A DNA stretch of 64,000 bases from Maribacter antarcticus DSM 21422 (GTDB lineage Bacteria; Bacteroidota; Bacteroidia; Flavobacteriales; Flavobacteriaceae). The stretch spans positions 310,001 through 374,000 of the forward strand of contig NZ_JHZC01000005.1 of assembly GCF_000621125.1 (NCBI RefSeq). Reading direction: 5' to 3'. The position numbers and the translations under genes are program-made. Position 1 is the stretch's first letter. Each line of letters starts with the position of its first letter. A model generated the notes under the pieces. It was given only the letters and a program-made list of their open reading frames with translations, had not been told where the DNA came from and made no database searches. Positions 24,916 through 33,743 of this stretch are shown here, piece after piece.

Positions 24916-25611
24916 TTAGTTCCCCGTTTCCTTCATTGCTTCTTGTTTTAACTCTGGGCTTGCAACTATGGCAAGCTCTACTCTTCTATTTTGAGTCTTA
25001 CCTGCTGGAGTTGTGTTATCTCCAATAGGTTGCGCTTCACCATACCACTTCGTAGTAAACCTATTGGAACCTATGCCTTTCGTATTAAGGAATGCCACAA
25101 CAGATTCTGCTCGTTGTTTAGACAAACTCATGTTATAGTCTTCTGCACCACTACTGTCCGTATGGCCTTCTACCAAAATATTGGAATTTGGATACTCCAT
25201 AAATATACGGGCCAATTTATTTAAGGTTGCAGCCGAAGCCCCTTTAACGTCAGCTTTATTGCTATCGAAAAATACGCCGGCGTCTTGAGTAAAGGTTACA
25301 TTGATACCCTCACCTACCCTTTTTACTTCTGCACCAGGAATTTCATTCTCTATACGCTCTGCTTGTCTGTCCATTCGGTTACCTATATAACCGCCAGCGG
25401 CCCCTCCAAGTGCGGCTCCAAGGATTGCGCCAAGTACCGTATTGTTGCCGTTGCCGACATTATTTCCGATGACACCACCTATAATGGCGCCACCCGCGGC
25501 ACCAATACCGGCACCTTTTTGAGTTTTATTTGCATTTTTTATCGTACTACAGCTCATAATCATTGCAAAAGCCATAATGTATGCCGAACTTCTTACTAGT
25601 CTTGTTTTCAT
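24916..25611 (-). CDS. OmpA-family lipoprotein with glycine zipper (YiaD-like)
   Basis: 231 residues from ATG 25611, which gives a lipoprotein signal ending MIMSC; the frame extends 22 codons upstream into the spacer without signal character. Glycine-zipper segment GAGIGAAGGAIIGGVIGNN follows, then the OmpA C-terminal peptidoglycan-binding domain (VEGHTDSSGAEDYN, SLSKQRAESV). It tethers the outer membrane to the cell wall. It lies 25 bases after the lipocalin-like gene, so the two form an operon. Confidence 0.92.
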   Translation of the reverse strand: MKTRLVRSSAYIMAFAMIMSCSTIKNANKTQKGAGIGAAGGAIIGGVIGNNVGNGNNTVLGAILGAALGGAAGGYIGNRMDRQAERIENEIPGAEVKRVGEGINVTFTQDAGVFFDSNKADVKGASAATLNKLARIFMEYPNSNILVEGHTDSSGAEDYNMSLSKQRAESVVAFLNTKGIGSNRFTTKWYGEAQPIGDNTTPAGKTQNRRVELAIVASPELKQEAMKETGN

Positions 25612-25636
25612 TTGTATATATGTATAAGTAGGTAAA

Positions 25637-26119
25637 TTATTTTTTACTGAATTCGTAAACCACCGATACCGATGCACCGTCTACCATGACGTTGGAAGAA
25701 AGGCGCATGGCTTGTTCCGTTAAGTCTTCTATGGTTAAACGATAACCAACACCACCAGAAATATCCTTTAGCTTTTCATCAATAAACTTAAACTGAAGTT
25801 GACTGCTATTATTGTCTTCGCGCTCCACTACAGACCATCGGATAAAGCGGTCCCCACCATTACAAAGTGTGGAAGGAGAAATCGTATACCTTCCGGTACT
25901 ATTGTTATCGCGAAAGAACCAATCACTGCCTTCTAAACAAATGTCTTCGACGTCATTGAAAAGTACTGCCTTAAAATTTCCTGTGTTGTTGGCAAAGGAT
26001 ACATCATTTAATATCCATGAGCCACTTAATATGTTGCGTTTTGCTCTTGCCTCCTTGGATACGGAGCAAGAAGAAAAAGTAATTGCACAAGTACTTAATA
26101 GCAAAATCATTTTTTTCAT
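25637..26119 (-). CDS. Lipocalin-like lipoprotein
   Basis: 160 residues. Signal MKKMILLLSTCAITFSSC with lipobox. Typical lipocalin-like start LSGSWILNDVSF and repeated beta-strand pattern to the end (VSVVYEFSKK). Such proteins are common next to OmpA/YiaD lipoproteins in flavobacteria and may bind a small hydrophobic ligand. Cotranscribed with the OmpA gene downstream. Confidence 0.8.
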   Translation of the reverse strand: MKKMILLLSTCAITFSSCSVSKEARAKRNILSGSWILNDVSFANNTGNFKAVLFNDVEDICLEGSDWFFRDNNSTGRYTISPSTLCNGGDRFIRWSVVEREDNNSSQLQFKFIDEKLKDISGGVGYRLTIEDLTEQAMRLSSNVMVDGASVSVVYEFSKK

Positions 26120-26270
26120 AAACTAAGTAGATTTGTTGTTAGCCTTATATACGGATTACATGCCCTGTTGGATGTGCCGTAGTAATAATTAAATATTGTT
26201 TGTCATGTAACCTAGGGCAAAAGCAAAAGTTGGGCTTGGCTCAAATAAAAATAAGGTTAACGCGATACCT

Positions 26271-28247
26271 TTAATACGCAATTAAAGCCAGTAGTTCTTT
26301 TTCAAATCTAGATTTCGCTAAGTAGTTTCGCTCCAACTCTGCGTTAAAAGGGATAGGTGTTTCTAGACTGCCTACACGCTTAACAGGCGCATCAAGATTT
26401 TCGAAACAGTTTTCCATTACACTTGCAGCGATATCACTTGCAATACCTCCAAATAGACTATCCTCTTGCAGTATGATAAGTTTACCTGTTTTTTTAACCG
26501 AAGTGTAAATACTTTCAATATCCAAAGGCTGCAAGGTCCTTAAATCTAAAAGGTCTGCTTGAATATTTGAATGCAGTGATAAAACTTCCAAAGCCCAATG
26601 AACGCCAGCCCCGTAACTCACTATACTTACTTGAGCACCCTGTTTTAATAGATTAGCCTTACCAAACGGGATGGTGTAGTTATTCGTTGGAACATCTTCA
26701 TAAACACTTCGGTATAAGGCCTTATGTTCAAAAAAGAGGACCGGGTTAGGGTCGTCTATTGCGGTAGCTAAAAGTCCCTTGGCATCTGATGGAAAAGCGG
26801 GATACACTACTTTTAATCCTGGTGTTTTAGTAAACCATGCTTCGTTGGTCTGGGAGTGAAAAGGTCCGGCAGCAACACCGCCTCCACAGGGCATACGAAT
26901 GACCACATCGGCATTTTCGCCCCATCGGTAATAACTCTTAGCCAAATAGTTCACTATAGGGTTAAACCCACTAGAGGCAAAATCGGCAAACTGCATTTCC
27001 ATTACCGCCTTCATCCCGTTAATAGATAAGCCCATAGCGGCAGATACAATGGCAGATTCACAGATGGGTGTATTGCGAACCCGTTCCTTTCCAAAAGCTG
27101 CTACAAAACCATCGGTTATTTTAAATACTCCGCCATATTCCGCAACATCTTGACCCATAATCACTAGGTTGTCGTAGTGTTCCATCGCACCGCGTAATCC
27201 ATCTGAAATAGCATCTACTAAACGAATATTTTTTTTATGTATAGAAGGTTTAACTTCTTTAAAATCAAATTTTTGATATACGGAACCTAATTCTTTACTT
27301 TCATTAAATATTATTGCTTCTTCATCAAAGGCTATTTTAAGACTCCCCTCTATCTCGGCACGTATCTCTTGTTTTAGCGTTACCCGTTCTGATTCTGATA
27401 GCACCCCAATCGAAAGTAAGTGCGCTTCAAAATTATCTAATGGATCTTTGGCCGCCCAAGTATCCATGATATCCTGAGGTACATACTTTGTGCCACTAGC
27501 TTCTTCATGACCCCGCATCCGAAAGGTTTTAAACTCCAAAAGCATTGGTCTTGGATTATTTCTAATATCCTTGCATAAGGTATCGATCTTGGTATATACT
27601 TCTAAAATATTATTCCCATCTATAATATGAGATTCCATGCCGTAACCGATGCCTTTATCCGCTATATCGGTACAACTAAACTGCTCGTTAGTTGGAGTAG
27701 AGAGTCCGTACCCGTTGTTTTCAACACAAAAGAGTACAGGTAAATTCCAAACGGAGGCTACGTTCAGTGCTTCATGAAAATCACCTTCACTGGTAGCTCC
27801 TTCTCCAGTGAATACAGCAGTTACGCACTTCTCCTTCTTAAGCTTGTGCGCTAAAGCAATACCATCGGCCACGCCCAACTGCGGTCCTAGATGAGAAATC
27901 ATACCAATAATCTTGTAAGCCTGTGTACCAAAGTGAAAACTTCGATCCCTACCATTAGTAAAGCCGCTTGCCTTGCCCTGCCATTGTGCGAACAATCTGT
28001 GTAAAGGAATATCTCGAGTGGTAAAAACACCTAGGTTCCTGTGCATAGGGAGAATGTACTCCTCTTGCTGCATCGCACTAGTGACCCCAACCGAGATTGC
28101 TTCTTGCCCAATACCGCTAAACCATTTAGAGATTCTGCCTTGACGCAATAGAATGAGCATTTTTTCCTCTATCATTCTTGGCCTTAACAATGCCTTATAT
28201 AGCGTTAACTGCATACTTTCTGCTACCTGAAACTGCTTGTAATCCAT
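26271..28247 (-). CDS. Fused E1 alpha/beta subunits of a 2-oxoacid dehydrogenase
   Basis: 658 residues combining two subunits. Alpha half (about 1-320): IGQEAISVGV, and the thiamine-diphosphate motif GEGATSEGDFHEALN...ENNGYG. Beta half (about 340-658): GQDVAEYGGVFKIT, CESAIVSAAMGLS, VRMPCGGG, LRTLQPLD. Such fusions are usual in Bacteroidota and decarboxylate branched-chain 2-oxoacids (or pyruvate), feeding iso-fatty-acid primers. The E2 and E3 genes are elsewhere. Start ATG 28247 (MDYKQF). Monocistronic by context. Confidence 0.93.
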   Translation of the reverse strand: MDYKQFQVAESMQLTLYKALLRPRMIEEKMLILLRQGRISKWFSGIGQEAISVGVTSAMQQEEYILPMHRNLGVFTTRDIPLHRLFAQWQGKASGFTNGRDRSFHFGTQAYKIIGMISHLGPQLGVADGIALAHKLKKEKCVTAVFTGEGATSEGDFHEALNVASVWNLPVLFCVENNGYGLSTPTNEQFSCTDIADKGIGYGMESHIIDGNNILEVYTKIDTLCKDIRNNPRPMLLEFKTFRMRGHEEASGTKYVPQDIMDTWAAKDPLDNFEAHLLSIGVLSESERVTLKQEIRAEIEGSLKIAFDEEAIIFNESKELGSVYQKFDFKEVKPSIHKKNIRLVDAISDGLRGAMEHYDNLVIMGQDVAEYGGVFKITDGFVAAFGKERVRNTPICESAIVSAAMGLSINGMKAVMEMQFADFASSGFNPIVNYLAKSYYRWGENADVVIRMPCGGGVAAGPFHSQTNEAWFTKTPGLKVVYPAFPSDAKGLLATAIDDPNPVLFFEHKALYRSVYEDVPTNNYTIPFGKANLLKQGAQVSIVSYGAGVHWALEVLSLHSNIQADLLDLRTLQPLDIESIYTSVKKTGKLIILQEDSLFGGIASDIAASVMENCFENLDAPVKRVGSLETPIPFNAELERNYLAKSRFEKELLALIAY

Positions 28248-28372
28248 GCGTACGGCGGTGGTTTTATATATAAAGGTATAAATGTAACAAAAAACAGGAT
28301 ATCCCTGAATATTATAACACCATTGTAACTAAGCAATAAGTTGTAAATTTACCTAAACACAAAAAATAGATT

Positions 28373-29323
28373 ATGAGTTTGGTACCCAGTGTAGATTTGT
28401 CGGATTTTATTTCAGGAGATCCCAAACGGAAGGAGAAATTTATTCAAGAGCTAGGAAAAGCCTTCGAAGACATAGGCTTTGTAGCCCTCAGTGGTCATTT
28501 TTTATCGGAAGCTTTGGTAGCAAATCTTTATGACGAAATAAAAAAGTTCTTTCAAATGCCTGAACAGGTAAAGGATACGTATGAAATAGCTGGTATTGGA
28601 GGACAGCGTGGCTACACGTCATTCGGAAAAGAACATGCAAAAGGGAGAAAAGAAGGCGATTTAAAAGAATTTTGGCATTTTGGCCAGTATGTGACCGATG
28701 ACGCCAGACTCGCCAAAGAATATCCGGATAATGTGATGGTTTCTGAGCTGCCTAGGTTTAATGAAGTAGGCCAAGAAACCTATGAAATGTTGGAGAAGAC
28801 CGCACGATACGTGCTGCGAGCCCTAGCACTTCATTTAGAATTGGAGGAAACTTATTTTGATGACTATATCGCTAATGGGAATTCAATCTTACGTCCCATT
28901 CATTATCCACCAATAATGTCGGAACCAAAAGATGCATTGCGAGCAGCTGCCCACGGGGATATTAACTTAATCACCTTGTTGATGGGTGCTCACGGAAAGG
29001 GTTTACAGGTTAAAAACAATCGTGGAGAATGGATAGATGCCATAGCACAGCCAGACCAACTGATGATTAATGTTGGGGATATGCTGTCTAGATTATCTAA
29101 CAATAAACTAAAATCTACCATTCATCAAGTGGTTAATCCTCCCAAGGAATTATGGGGAAGTTCTAGGTATTCAGTGCCATTTTTCATGCATCCTATTAGT
29201 GAAATGCCCTTAAACTGTTTACATAACTGTATAGACGAGTCGCATCCAAAGGGGTTTGAGGATATTACAGCTGGGGAATTTTTACACGAGCGCTTAATTG
29301 AATTAGGACTGATCAAAGAATAG
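28373..29323 (+). CDS. Isopenicillin-N-synthase-like Fe(II)/2-oxoglutarate dioxygenase
   Basis: 316 residues. The DIOX_N domain occupies residues 1-120; the iron ligands are His194, Asp196 (HGD) and His251; RYS (Arg265, Ser267) would bind the co-substrate carboxylate. The family hydroxylates or desaturates small molecules; bacterial members remain mostly unassigned. It is followed after 2 bases by the SUI1 gene, so the two are cotranscribed. A TAAATTTA box about 30 bases upstream resembles the -7 element. Confidence 0.9.
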   Translation: MSLVPSVDLSDFISGDPKRKEKFIQELGKAFEDIGFVALSGHFLSEALVANLYDEIKKFFQMPEQVKDTYEIAGIGGQRGYTSFGKEHAKGRKEGDLKEFWHFGQYVTDDARLAKEYPDNVMVSELPRFNEVGQETYEMLEKTARYVLRALALHLELEETYFDDYIANGNSILRPIHYPPIMSEPKDALRAAAHGDINLITLLMGAHGKGLQVKNNRGEWIDAIAQPDQLMINVGDMLSRLSNNKLKSTIHQVVNPPKELWGSSRYSVPFFMHPISEMPLNCLHNCIDESHPKGFEDITAGEFLHERLIELGLIKE

Positions 29324-29325
29324 CC

Positions 29326-29652
29326 ATGGACCTACAAGACCAGCTAAGAAATCTCTTCCCTGAGCATACACCGGAAGACACCCCGAAAGAACATATTGAA
29401 AAAAGTATTTGGATGCAAGATGACCCTATTATTTGTAAATACGAGAAGCGAAAGGGCAAACCTATTACCATTTTAGAGGGCTATACAGGTGCCGACGCAG
29501 ATTTTAAAAAATTAGCAAAGGAGCTAAAGACAAAACTGAGTGTTGGCGGTAGTTTTAAAGATAGTAAAATCATTATCCAGGGCGATTACAGGGATAGAAT
29601 AATGACTATTTTACAGGAAAAGGGATTTAAAGTGAAGCGCGTAGGTGGCTGA
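29326..29652 (+). CDS. SUI1-domain translation factor (YciH-like)
   Basis: 108 residues. The SUI1/eIF1 fold is shown by KGKPITILEGYTG, LAKELKTKLSVGGSFKD and IIIQGDYRDRIMTIL. Bacterial YciH can proofread initiation complexes in vitro. It begins 2 bases after the dioxygenase stop; the reason for that link is unclear, but it is probably only shared transcription. Confidence 0.93.
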   Translation: MDLQDQLRNLFPEHTPEDTPKEHIEKSIWMQDDPIICKYEKRKGKPITILEGYTGADADFKKLAKELKTKLSVGGSFKDSKIIIQGDYRDRIMTILQEKGFKVKRVGG

Positions 29653-29766
29653 TTGCTATTTCTTTACTTTCTTATGACGCCCGCTGTGGTTCTTTTTTTG
29701 TTAATTTTTTTTATTTATTTCACATAAAGCTTACATTTAACCCCCAAGATCCTAAACCAATCGGAA

Positions 29767-30699
29767 ATGAGTTCCTTACTACACATCACTAACGGCGACA
29801 GTTTTACCAAACGGCTTGATAAATTAAATATTAAAGGAGACGTTATTACTTGGCGCGAAATGCTGTGCGAAGGAAAAACATTGAACACCGTGGGAAGCGA
29901 GTCTTTTTGGAAGACACGCTATGAGTTTCTTCACAAAAACTACAAGGTATCTAAGTCTTGGTTTATAGAAAAAACCTTGAAAGAATACCGCTCGCTTTGT
30001 AATCATAAGCAACAGGATGAAATAGTGCTTTGGTTCGAGTACGATCTTTTTTGTCAAGTAAATATGTTGGCGGTAATTAGCTGGTTGTTGGCTAACAGAA
30101 AGTATGCTCAAATTTCATTGGTATGTAGTGGAAAGGAAGATGATTCAGATAAAATGTATACCCTCAACGAGCTTTCTGATGCGCAATTAATGGACCTTTA
30201 CAAGAATAAAAAAGTGTTATCGCAAGATGACATTGAGTATGCCGACTATGTGTGGCAGTTATATTGCAGTAATAATCCCATGCGTTTAGAGAACCTAACC
30301 GACTTTAAGGATTATCAGTTTGCATATTTGGGCGATGCAGTAAAAAGTCATTTGCAACGTTTCCCAAGTATTATAAATGGACTAAACGATATGGAAAATA
30401 ATATTCTGAGTTTAGCGATAGATAAAAAGCCAAGTTCCAGAAAAGACCTCTTAAATACGATACTACAAAATCAGGGGAACTTAGGTTTTGGTGATACCCA
30501 ATACGATAGGGCTATAACCCGACTCAAACCACTTTTTACGGCTTTCAATCCTGTTAGGCTTACGAAGAAAGGGAAAGGGATTTTAGATGGAAAAACCAGT
30601 TATTATTCTTGCATCCAGGACAATGATGTCTATTTAGGAGGTGCTCTAAAGTATAACTTCCTTTACAACACCAATACGAGCAGAATCCTAAAGCTCTAA
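29767..30699 (+). CDS. DUF1835-domain protein
   Basis: 310 residues. The N-terminus LHITNGDSFTKRL...GDVITWREMLCEG is the DUF1835 signature, with the following helical domain (LWFEYDLFCQVNMLAVISWL) characteristic of the family. No signal peptide. The role is unknown; HITNGDS suggests nucleotide or phosphate binding. It starts 114 bases after the SUI1 gene and is followed by the phosphorylase after 6 bases, so those two are cotranscribed. Confidence 0.9.
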   Translation: MSSLLHITNGDSFTKRLDKLNIKGDVITWREMLCEGKTLNTVGSESFWKTRYEFLHKNYKVSKSWFIEKTLKEYRSLCNHKQQDEIVLWFEYDLFCQVNMLAVISWLLANRKYAQISLVCSGKEDDSDKMYTLNELSDAQLMDLYKNKKVLSQDDIEYADYVWQLYCSNNPMRLENLTDFKDYQFAYLGDAVKSHLQRFPSIINGLNDMENNILSLAIDKKPSSRKDLLNTILQNQGNLGFGDTQYDRAITRLKPLFTAFNPVRLTKKGKGILDGKTSYYSCIQDNDVYLGGALKYNFLYNTNTSRILKL

Positions 30700-30705
30700 T
30701 TTTCT

Positions 30706-31578
30706 ATGCAATTAAGCCCCTCCGAGCTTATCTTGAATGCAGATGGAAGTATGTACCATCTCAATCTTTTACCGCAAGAGATTGCCACTACCATTATTAC
30801 AGTTGGTGATCCCGATCGTGTCTCCGATGTATCACAATATTTTGATGCTATAGAACTTCAAAAAGGAAAACGAGAGTTTTTAACACATACCGGTGTGTTG
30901 AACGGGAAAAGAATAAGTGTTATTTCCACAGGTATTGGAACGGATAACATCGATATTGTTTTAAATGAGCTCGATGCTTTGGTAAATATCGATTTTAAGA
31001 CCAGAACGGTAAATAAAAATCATATACGATTAAAATTAGTGCGCATTGGTACCTCAGGAGCTATTCAGCCAGAAATCCCAATAGATTCTTTTCTCATGAG
31101 CAAATATGCTATTGGATTCGACGGACTTCTACATTTTTATAAGCACAATTTGGGTACCCACAAAAATATAGAAGATGCATTTATGGCGCACACACAATGG
31201 GCACTAGAAAAAGCACGCCCTTACATCGTAGATTTTGACGAAAATTTAGGAAAAGAACTACTAGATAATCGTATACGATTAGGTTTTACAGCAACGAATA
31301 CAGGGTTTTATGGGCCTCAGGGTAGAGAATTGCGCATCGCGGCTAGTCAAGCTAGAGTCATGTCAAGAATGGCTAGTTTTTCGTTTGATGGGCTGCAAAT
31401 AACAAATCTTGAAATGGAAACTTCGGGGATATACGCCTTGGCAAAACTATTAGGGCATCAGGCAGTTTCCTTAAATTGTATCTTAGCGAATAGGACTACT
31501 GGGGAATTTTCAAAAAATCCAGAAAAAGCCATCCAAGAGCTTATCCAACATACCCTAACTAAATTAACTTCCACGTGA
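30706..31578 (+). CDS. Nucleoside phosphorylase (uridine phosphorylase-like)
   Basis: 290 residues. TIITVGDPDRV is the phosphate-binding start, STGIGTDNIDIVLNEL and RIGTSGAIQ the base and phosphate loops, NLEMETSGIYAL the ribose-binding MET segment. It cleaves nucleosides with phosphate in the cytoplasm (salvage). Its stop overlaps the GTG start of the next gene by 3 bases, so the two proteins are probably made together. Confidence 0.92.
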   Translation: MQLSPSELILNADGSMYHLNLLPQEIATTIITVGDPDRVSDVSQYFDAIELQKGKREFLTHTGVLNGKRISVISTGIGTDNIDIVLNELDALVNIDFKTRTVNKNHIRLKLVRIGTSGAIQPEIPIDSFLMSKYAIGFDGLLHFYKHNLGTHKNIEDAFMAHTQWALEKARPYIVDFDENLGKELLDNRIRLGFTATNTGFYGPQGRELRIAASQARVMSRMASFSFDGLQITNLEMETSGIYALAKLLGHQAVSLNCILANRTTGEFSKNPEKAIQELIQHTLTKLTST

Positions 31579-32432
31579 AAACCGTAAAAATTACAGGAGT
31601 CCCTGAACATTTTAACCTTCCTTGGCACTTGGCAATCGAAGAAGGAGCCTTTGCAGCACGTGGAATAGACCTGCAATGGGAAGACATTCCAGAAGGAACA
31701 GGTAAAATGTGTCAACTTTTGGAGAACAAAGAAACCGATTTGGCCATAATCCTTACAGAGGGTATCATTAAAAGTATATCCGAAGGCAACCCGTCTAAAA
31801 TCATTCAACAATATATTGCTTCTCCCCTTTTATGGGGAATTCATGTGGGTGCTAAAAGCCAATTTAAGAGCATCTCGGATTTAGCGCATGCCAAGACCGC
31901 AATAAGTCGTTTTGGAAGCGGTAGTCACTTAATGGCTTATATAAACGCCGAGAACAATGGTTGGAAGCGCAACGACCTTTCCTTTGAGGTTATTAATAAT
32001 TTGGGAGGTGCTGTTAATGCACTTACGAAAGGAGAAGCAGATTATTTTATGTGGGAACATTTTACTACCAAACCCTTGGTAGACCGAGGAGTTTTTAGAC
32101 GTTTGGGCGATTGCCCTACCCCATGGCCTTGTTTTATGTTGGTCGGCACCGATAGTTTTATTGAGGCAAATTCTAGTATCCTAAAACACATCTTAGCGGT
32201 CTTGGAAACATACACTTCTGAATTCAAATCGATTCCGAGTATAGACAGAACCTTAGCGAACCGCTATGAACAGCAGCTATCAGACATTCAGAAATGGATG
32301 TCCTTGACCGAATGGAGTGCCACACAGCTGTCCAAAACAAGTTTGGGAAAAATCCAGGAAACCTTGATGAAATTGGGTTTAATTGAAGAAAAACTACCGG
32401 CTAAACACTTTTTATACAATACTTTAGATTAG
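31575..32432 (+). CDS. Periplasmic-binding-protein-like protein without signal peptide (NMT1/THI5-like fold)
   Basis: 285 residues. Fold type II binding protein: GVPEHFNLPWHLAIEEGAFAA, DLAIILTEGIIKSI, SRFGSGSHLMAYI, LGGAVNALTKGEADYFMWE. It has no signal peptide or lipobox and there is no ABC transporter nearby, so it should be cytosolic, unlike a transport receptor. The same fold is used by THI5-type pyrimidine synthases and by cytosolic proteins of unknown role. The start is GTG, overlapping the phosphorylase stop. A nucleoside- or pyrimidine-linked role is a reasonable guess. The 3' end overlaps the response-regulator gene convergently by 4 bases. Confidence 0.75.
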   Translation: MKTVKITGVPEHFNLPWHLAIEEGAFAARGIDLQWEDIPEGTGKMCQLLENKETDLAIILTEGIIKSISEGNPSKIIQQYIASPLLWGIHVGAKSQFKSISDLAHAKTAISRFGSGSHLMAYINAENNGWKRNDLSFEVINNLGGAVNALTKGEADYFMWEHFTTKPLVDRGVFRRLGDCPTPWPCFMLVGTDSFIEANSSILKHILAVLETYTSEFKSIPSIDRTLANRYEQQLSDIQKWMSLTEWSATQLSKTSLGKIQETLMKLGLIEEKLPAKHFLYNTLD

Positions 32433-32860
32433 ACATCTACGGAAAGCATCACATGTTTGTTAATTATTTTTTTGAAGGTACTATCTGATAATGGTTTATG
32501 TGCGAAGTCTACGATATGGGGGTTGTTGATTGCACGGTCTTTATCAACTTGATTGTCGCTAATAGTTACCAAAACAATCATCAGTTGTTTTTTGAGTTCC
32601 TTTGAAACCTGTTCCTCATACATTCTTAGAAATTCCCACCCATCTACAATCGGCATTCTGAGATCCAACATGACCATGCAAGGCAAAGCCAAACTGTCCT
32701 GACCCTTACTCAAAATAAAGTCCAATGCTTCTTGCCCGTTAATAGCAGCATTGACCTCAATCTCCATCTCTAACTTATTTATAAAAATAGAGTGGAGAAA
32801 ATTACTTGCTTCGTCATCGTCTACCAGTAAAATGGATTTCAAAGAGCTAAACTTCTTCAT
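32429..32860 (-). CDS. Single-domain response regulator
   Basis: 143 residues: one receiver domain. ILLVDDDEASN holds the acidic pocket, VMLDLRMP the phospho-acceptor Asp, VTISDN the Thr-type switch and AHKPLS the Lys. No output domain, so it acts by protein contact or as a phosphate relay (Rcp/CheY-type, frequent in flavobacteria). No kinase gene adjacent. Convergent with the binding-protein-like gene. Confidence 0.92.
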   Translation of the reverse strand: MKKFSSLKSILLVDDDEASNFLHSIFINKLEMEIEVNAAINGQEALDFILSKGQDSLALPCMVMLDLRMPIVDGWEFLRMYEEQVSKELKKQLMIVLVTISDNQVDKDRAINNPHIVDFAHKPLSDSTFKKIINKHVMLSVDV

Positions 32861-32930
32861 GTAGTCTTTTTAATTTTTTATCGTAAGAAAATACATTATC
32901 AAAATTAATCAAAATATATAGAACAGTAAC

Positions 32931-33584
32931 TTACCAATCAATAGTTTTATTGCCTAACCCTAATAAAATATGGTTTGTTTTTGAAAAATGCCGATTTCCA
33001 AACCAATACCCTCTGTTTGCGCTTAAAGGAGAAGGATGACCTGAAGTAAGAATATGGTGTTTGGTGTTGTCTATTAGTTTTACCTTCTTCTTGGCATAAC
33101 CGCCCCATAGTAAAAACACCAATCCTTCTTTCTCATCCGATAGGGTTTTGATGATGGCATCCGTAAACGTTTCCCACCCCTTTTTTTGGTGGCTACCTGC
33201 CTCGTCCGCTCTTACAGTCAGTATAGCATTCAGTAATAAAACGCCTTGTTTGGCCCAGTGTTCCAGATTACTACTTTCCGGGTAGTGCTTGTCCACATCT
33301 GATTGTAATTCTTTAAAAATATTGATGAGCGATGGCGGATGTTTTATTCCGTCTTGCACCGAAAAACAGAGTCCGTTTGCTTGGTTTGGCCCATGATATG
33401 GGTCTTGGCCTAAAATAACGACTTTCGTATTCTCATAACTGCAAAAGTCAAAAGCGGCATAAATAGCCTCCTTTTTGGGGTAACACGTATTTTGGATGTA
33501 TTCCTTGTTTACAAAAGCCGTTAGCTCCTGAAAATATGGTTTTTCAAATTCACCTTTTAGCTTAGAGTTCCAACTGTAATGCAT
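32931..33584 (-). CDS. ung: Uracil-DNA glycosylase
   Basis: 217 residues. Family 1 signatures: GQDPYHGPNQANGL with catalytic Asp61, LLLNAILTVRA, and HPSPLSANRG with the leucine loop that flips uracil. It removes uracil from DNA in base-excision repair. Start ATG 33584 (MHYSWNSKLK). Single gene. Confidence 0.97.
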   Translation of the reverse strand: MHYSWNSKLKGEFEKPYFQELTAFVNKEYIQNTCYPKKEAIYAAFDFCSYENTKVVILGQDPYHGPNQANGLCFSVQDGIKHPPSLINIFKELQSDVDKHYPESSNLEHWAKQGVLLLNAILTVRADEAGSHQKKGWETFTDAIIKTLSDEKEGLVFLLWGGYAKKKVKLIDNTKHHILTSGHPSPLSANRGYWFGNRHFSKTNHILLGLGNKTIDW

Positions 33585-33743
33585 ATGTGGTCGTATTTTT
33601 TACAACGGCAATCAAAATTAGTTAAAAACTAATGAATATTTTACTGGGAAGTATTCTTGATATAAAAACCAGAAAAAATTAACTTCGTAACCGATGCAGA
33701 CCTGGTTTTAGAATAATTATTAGTTTTATCAAGTAAAGTACAG

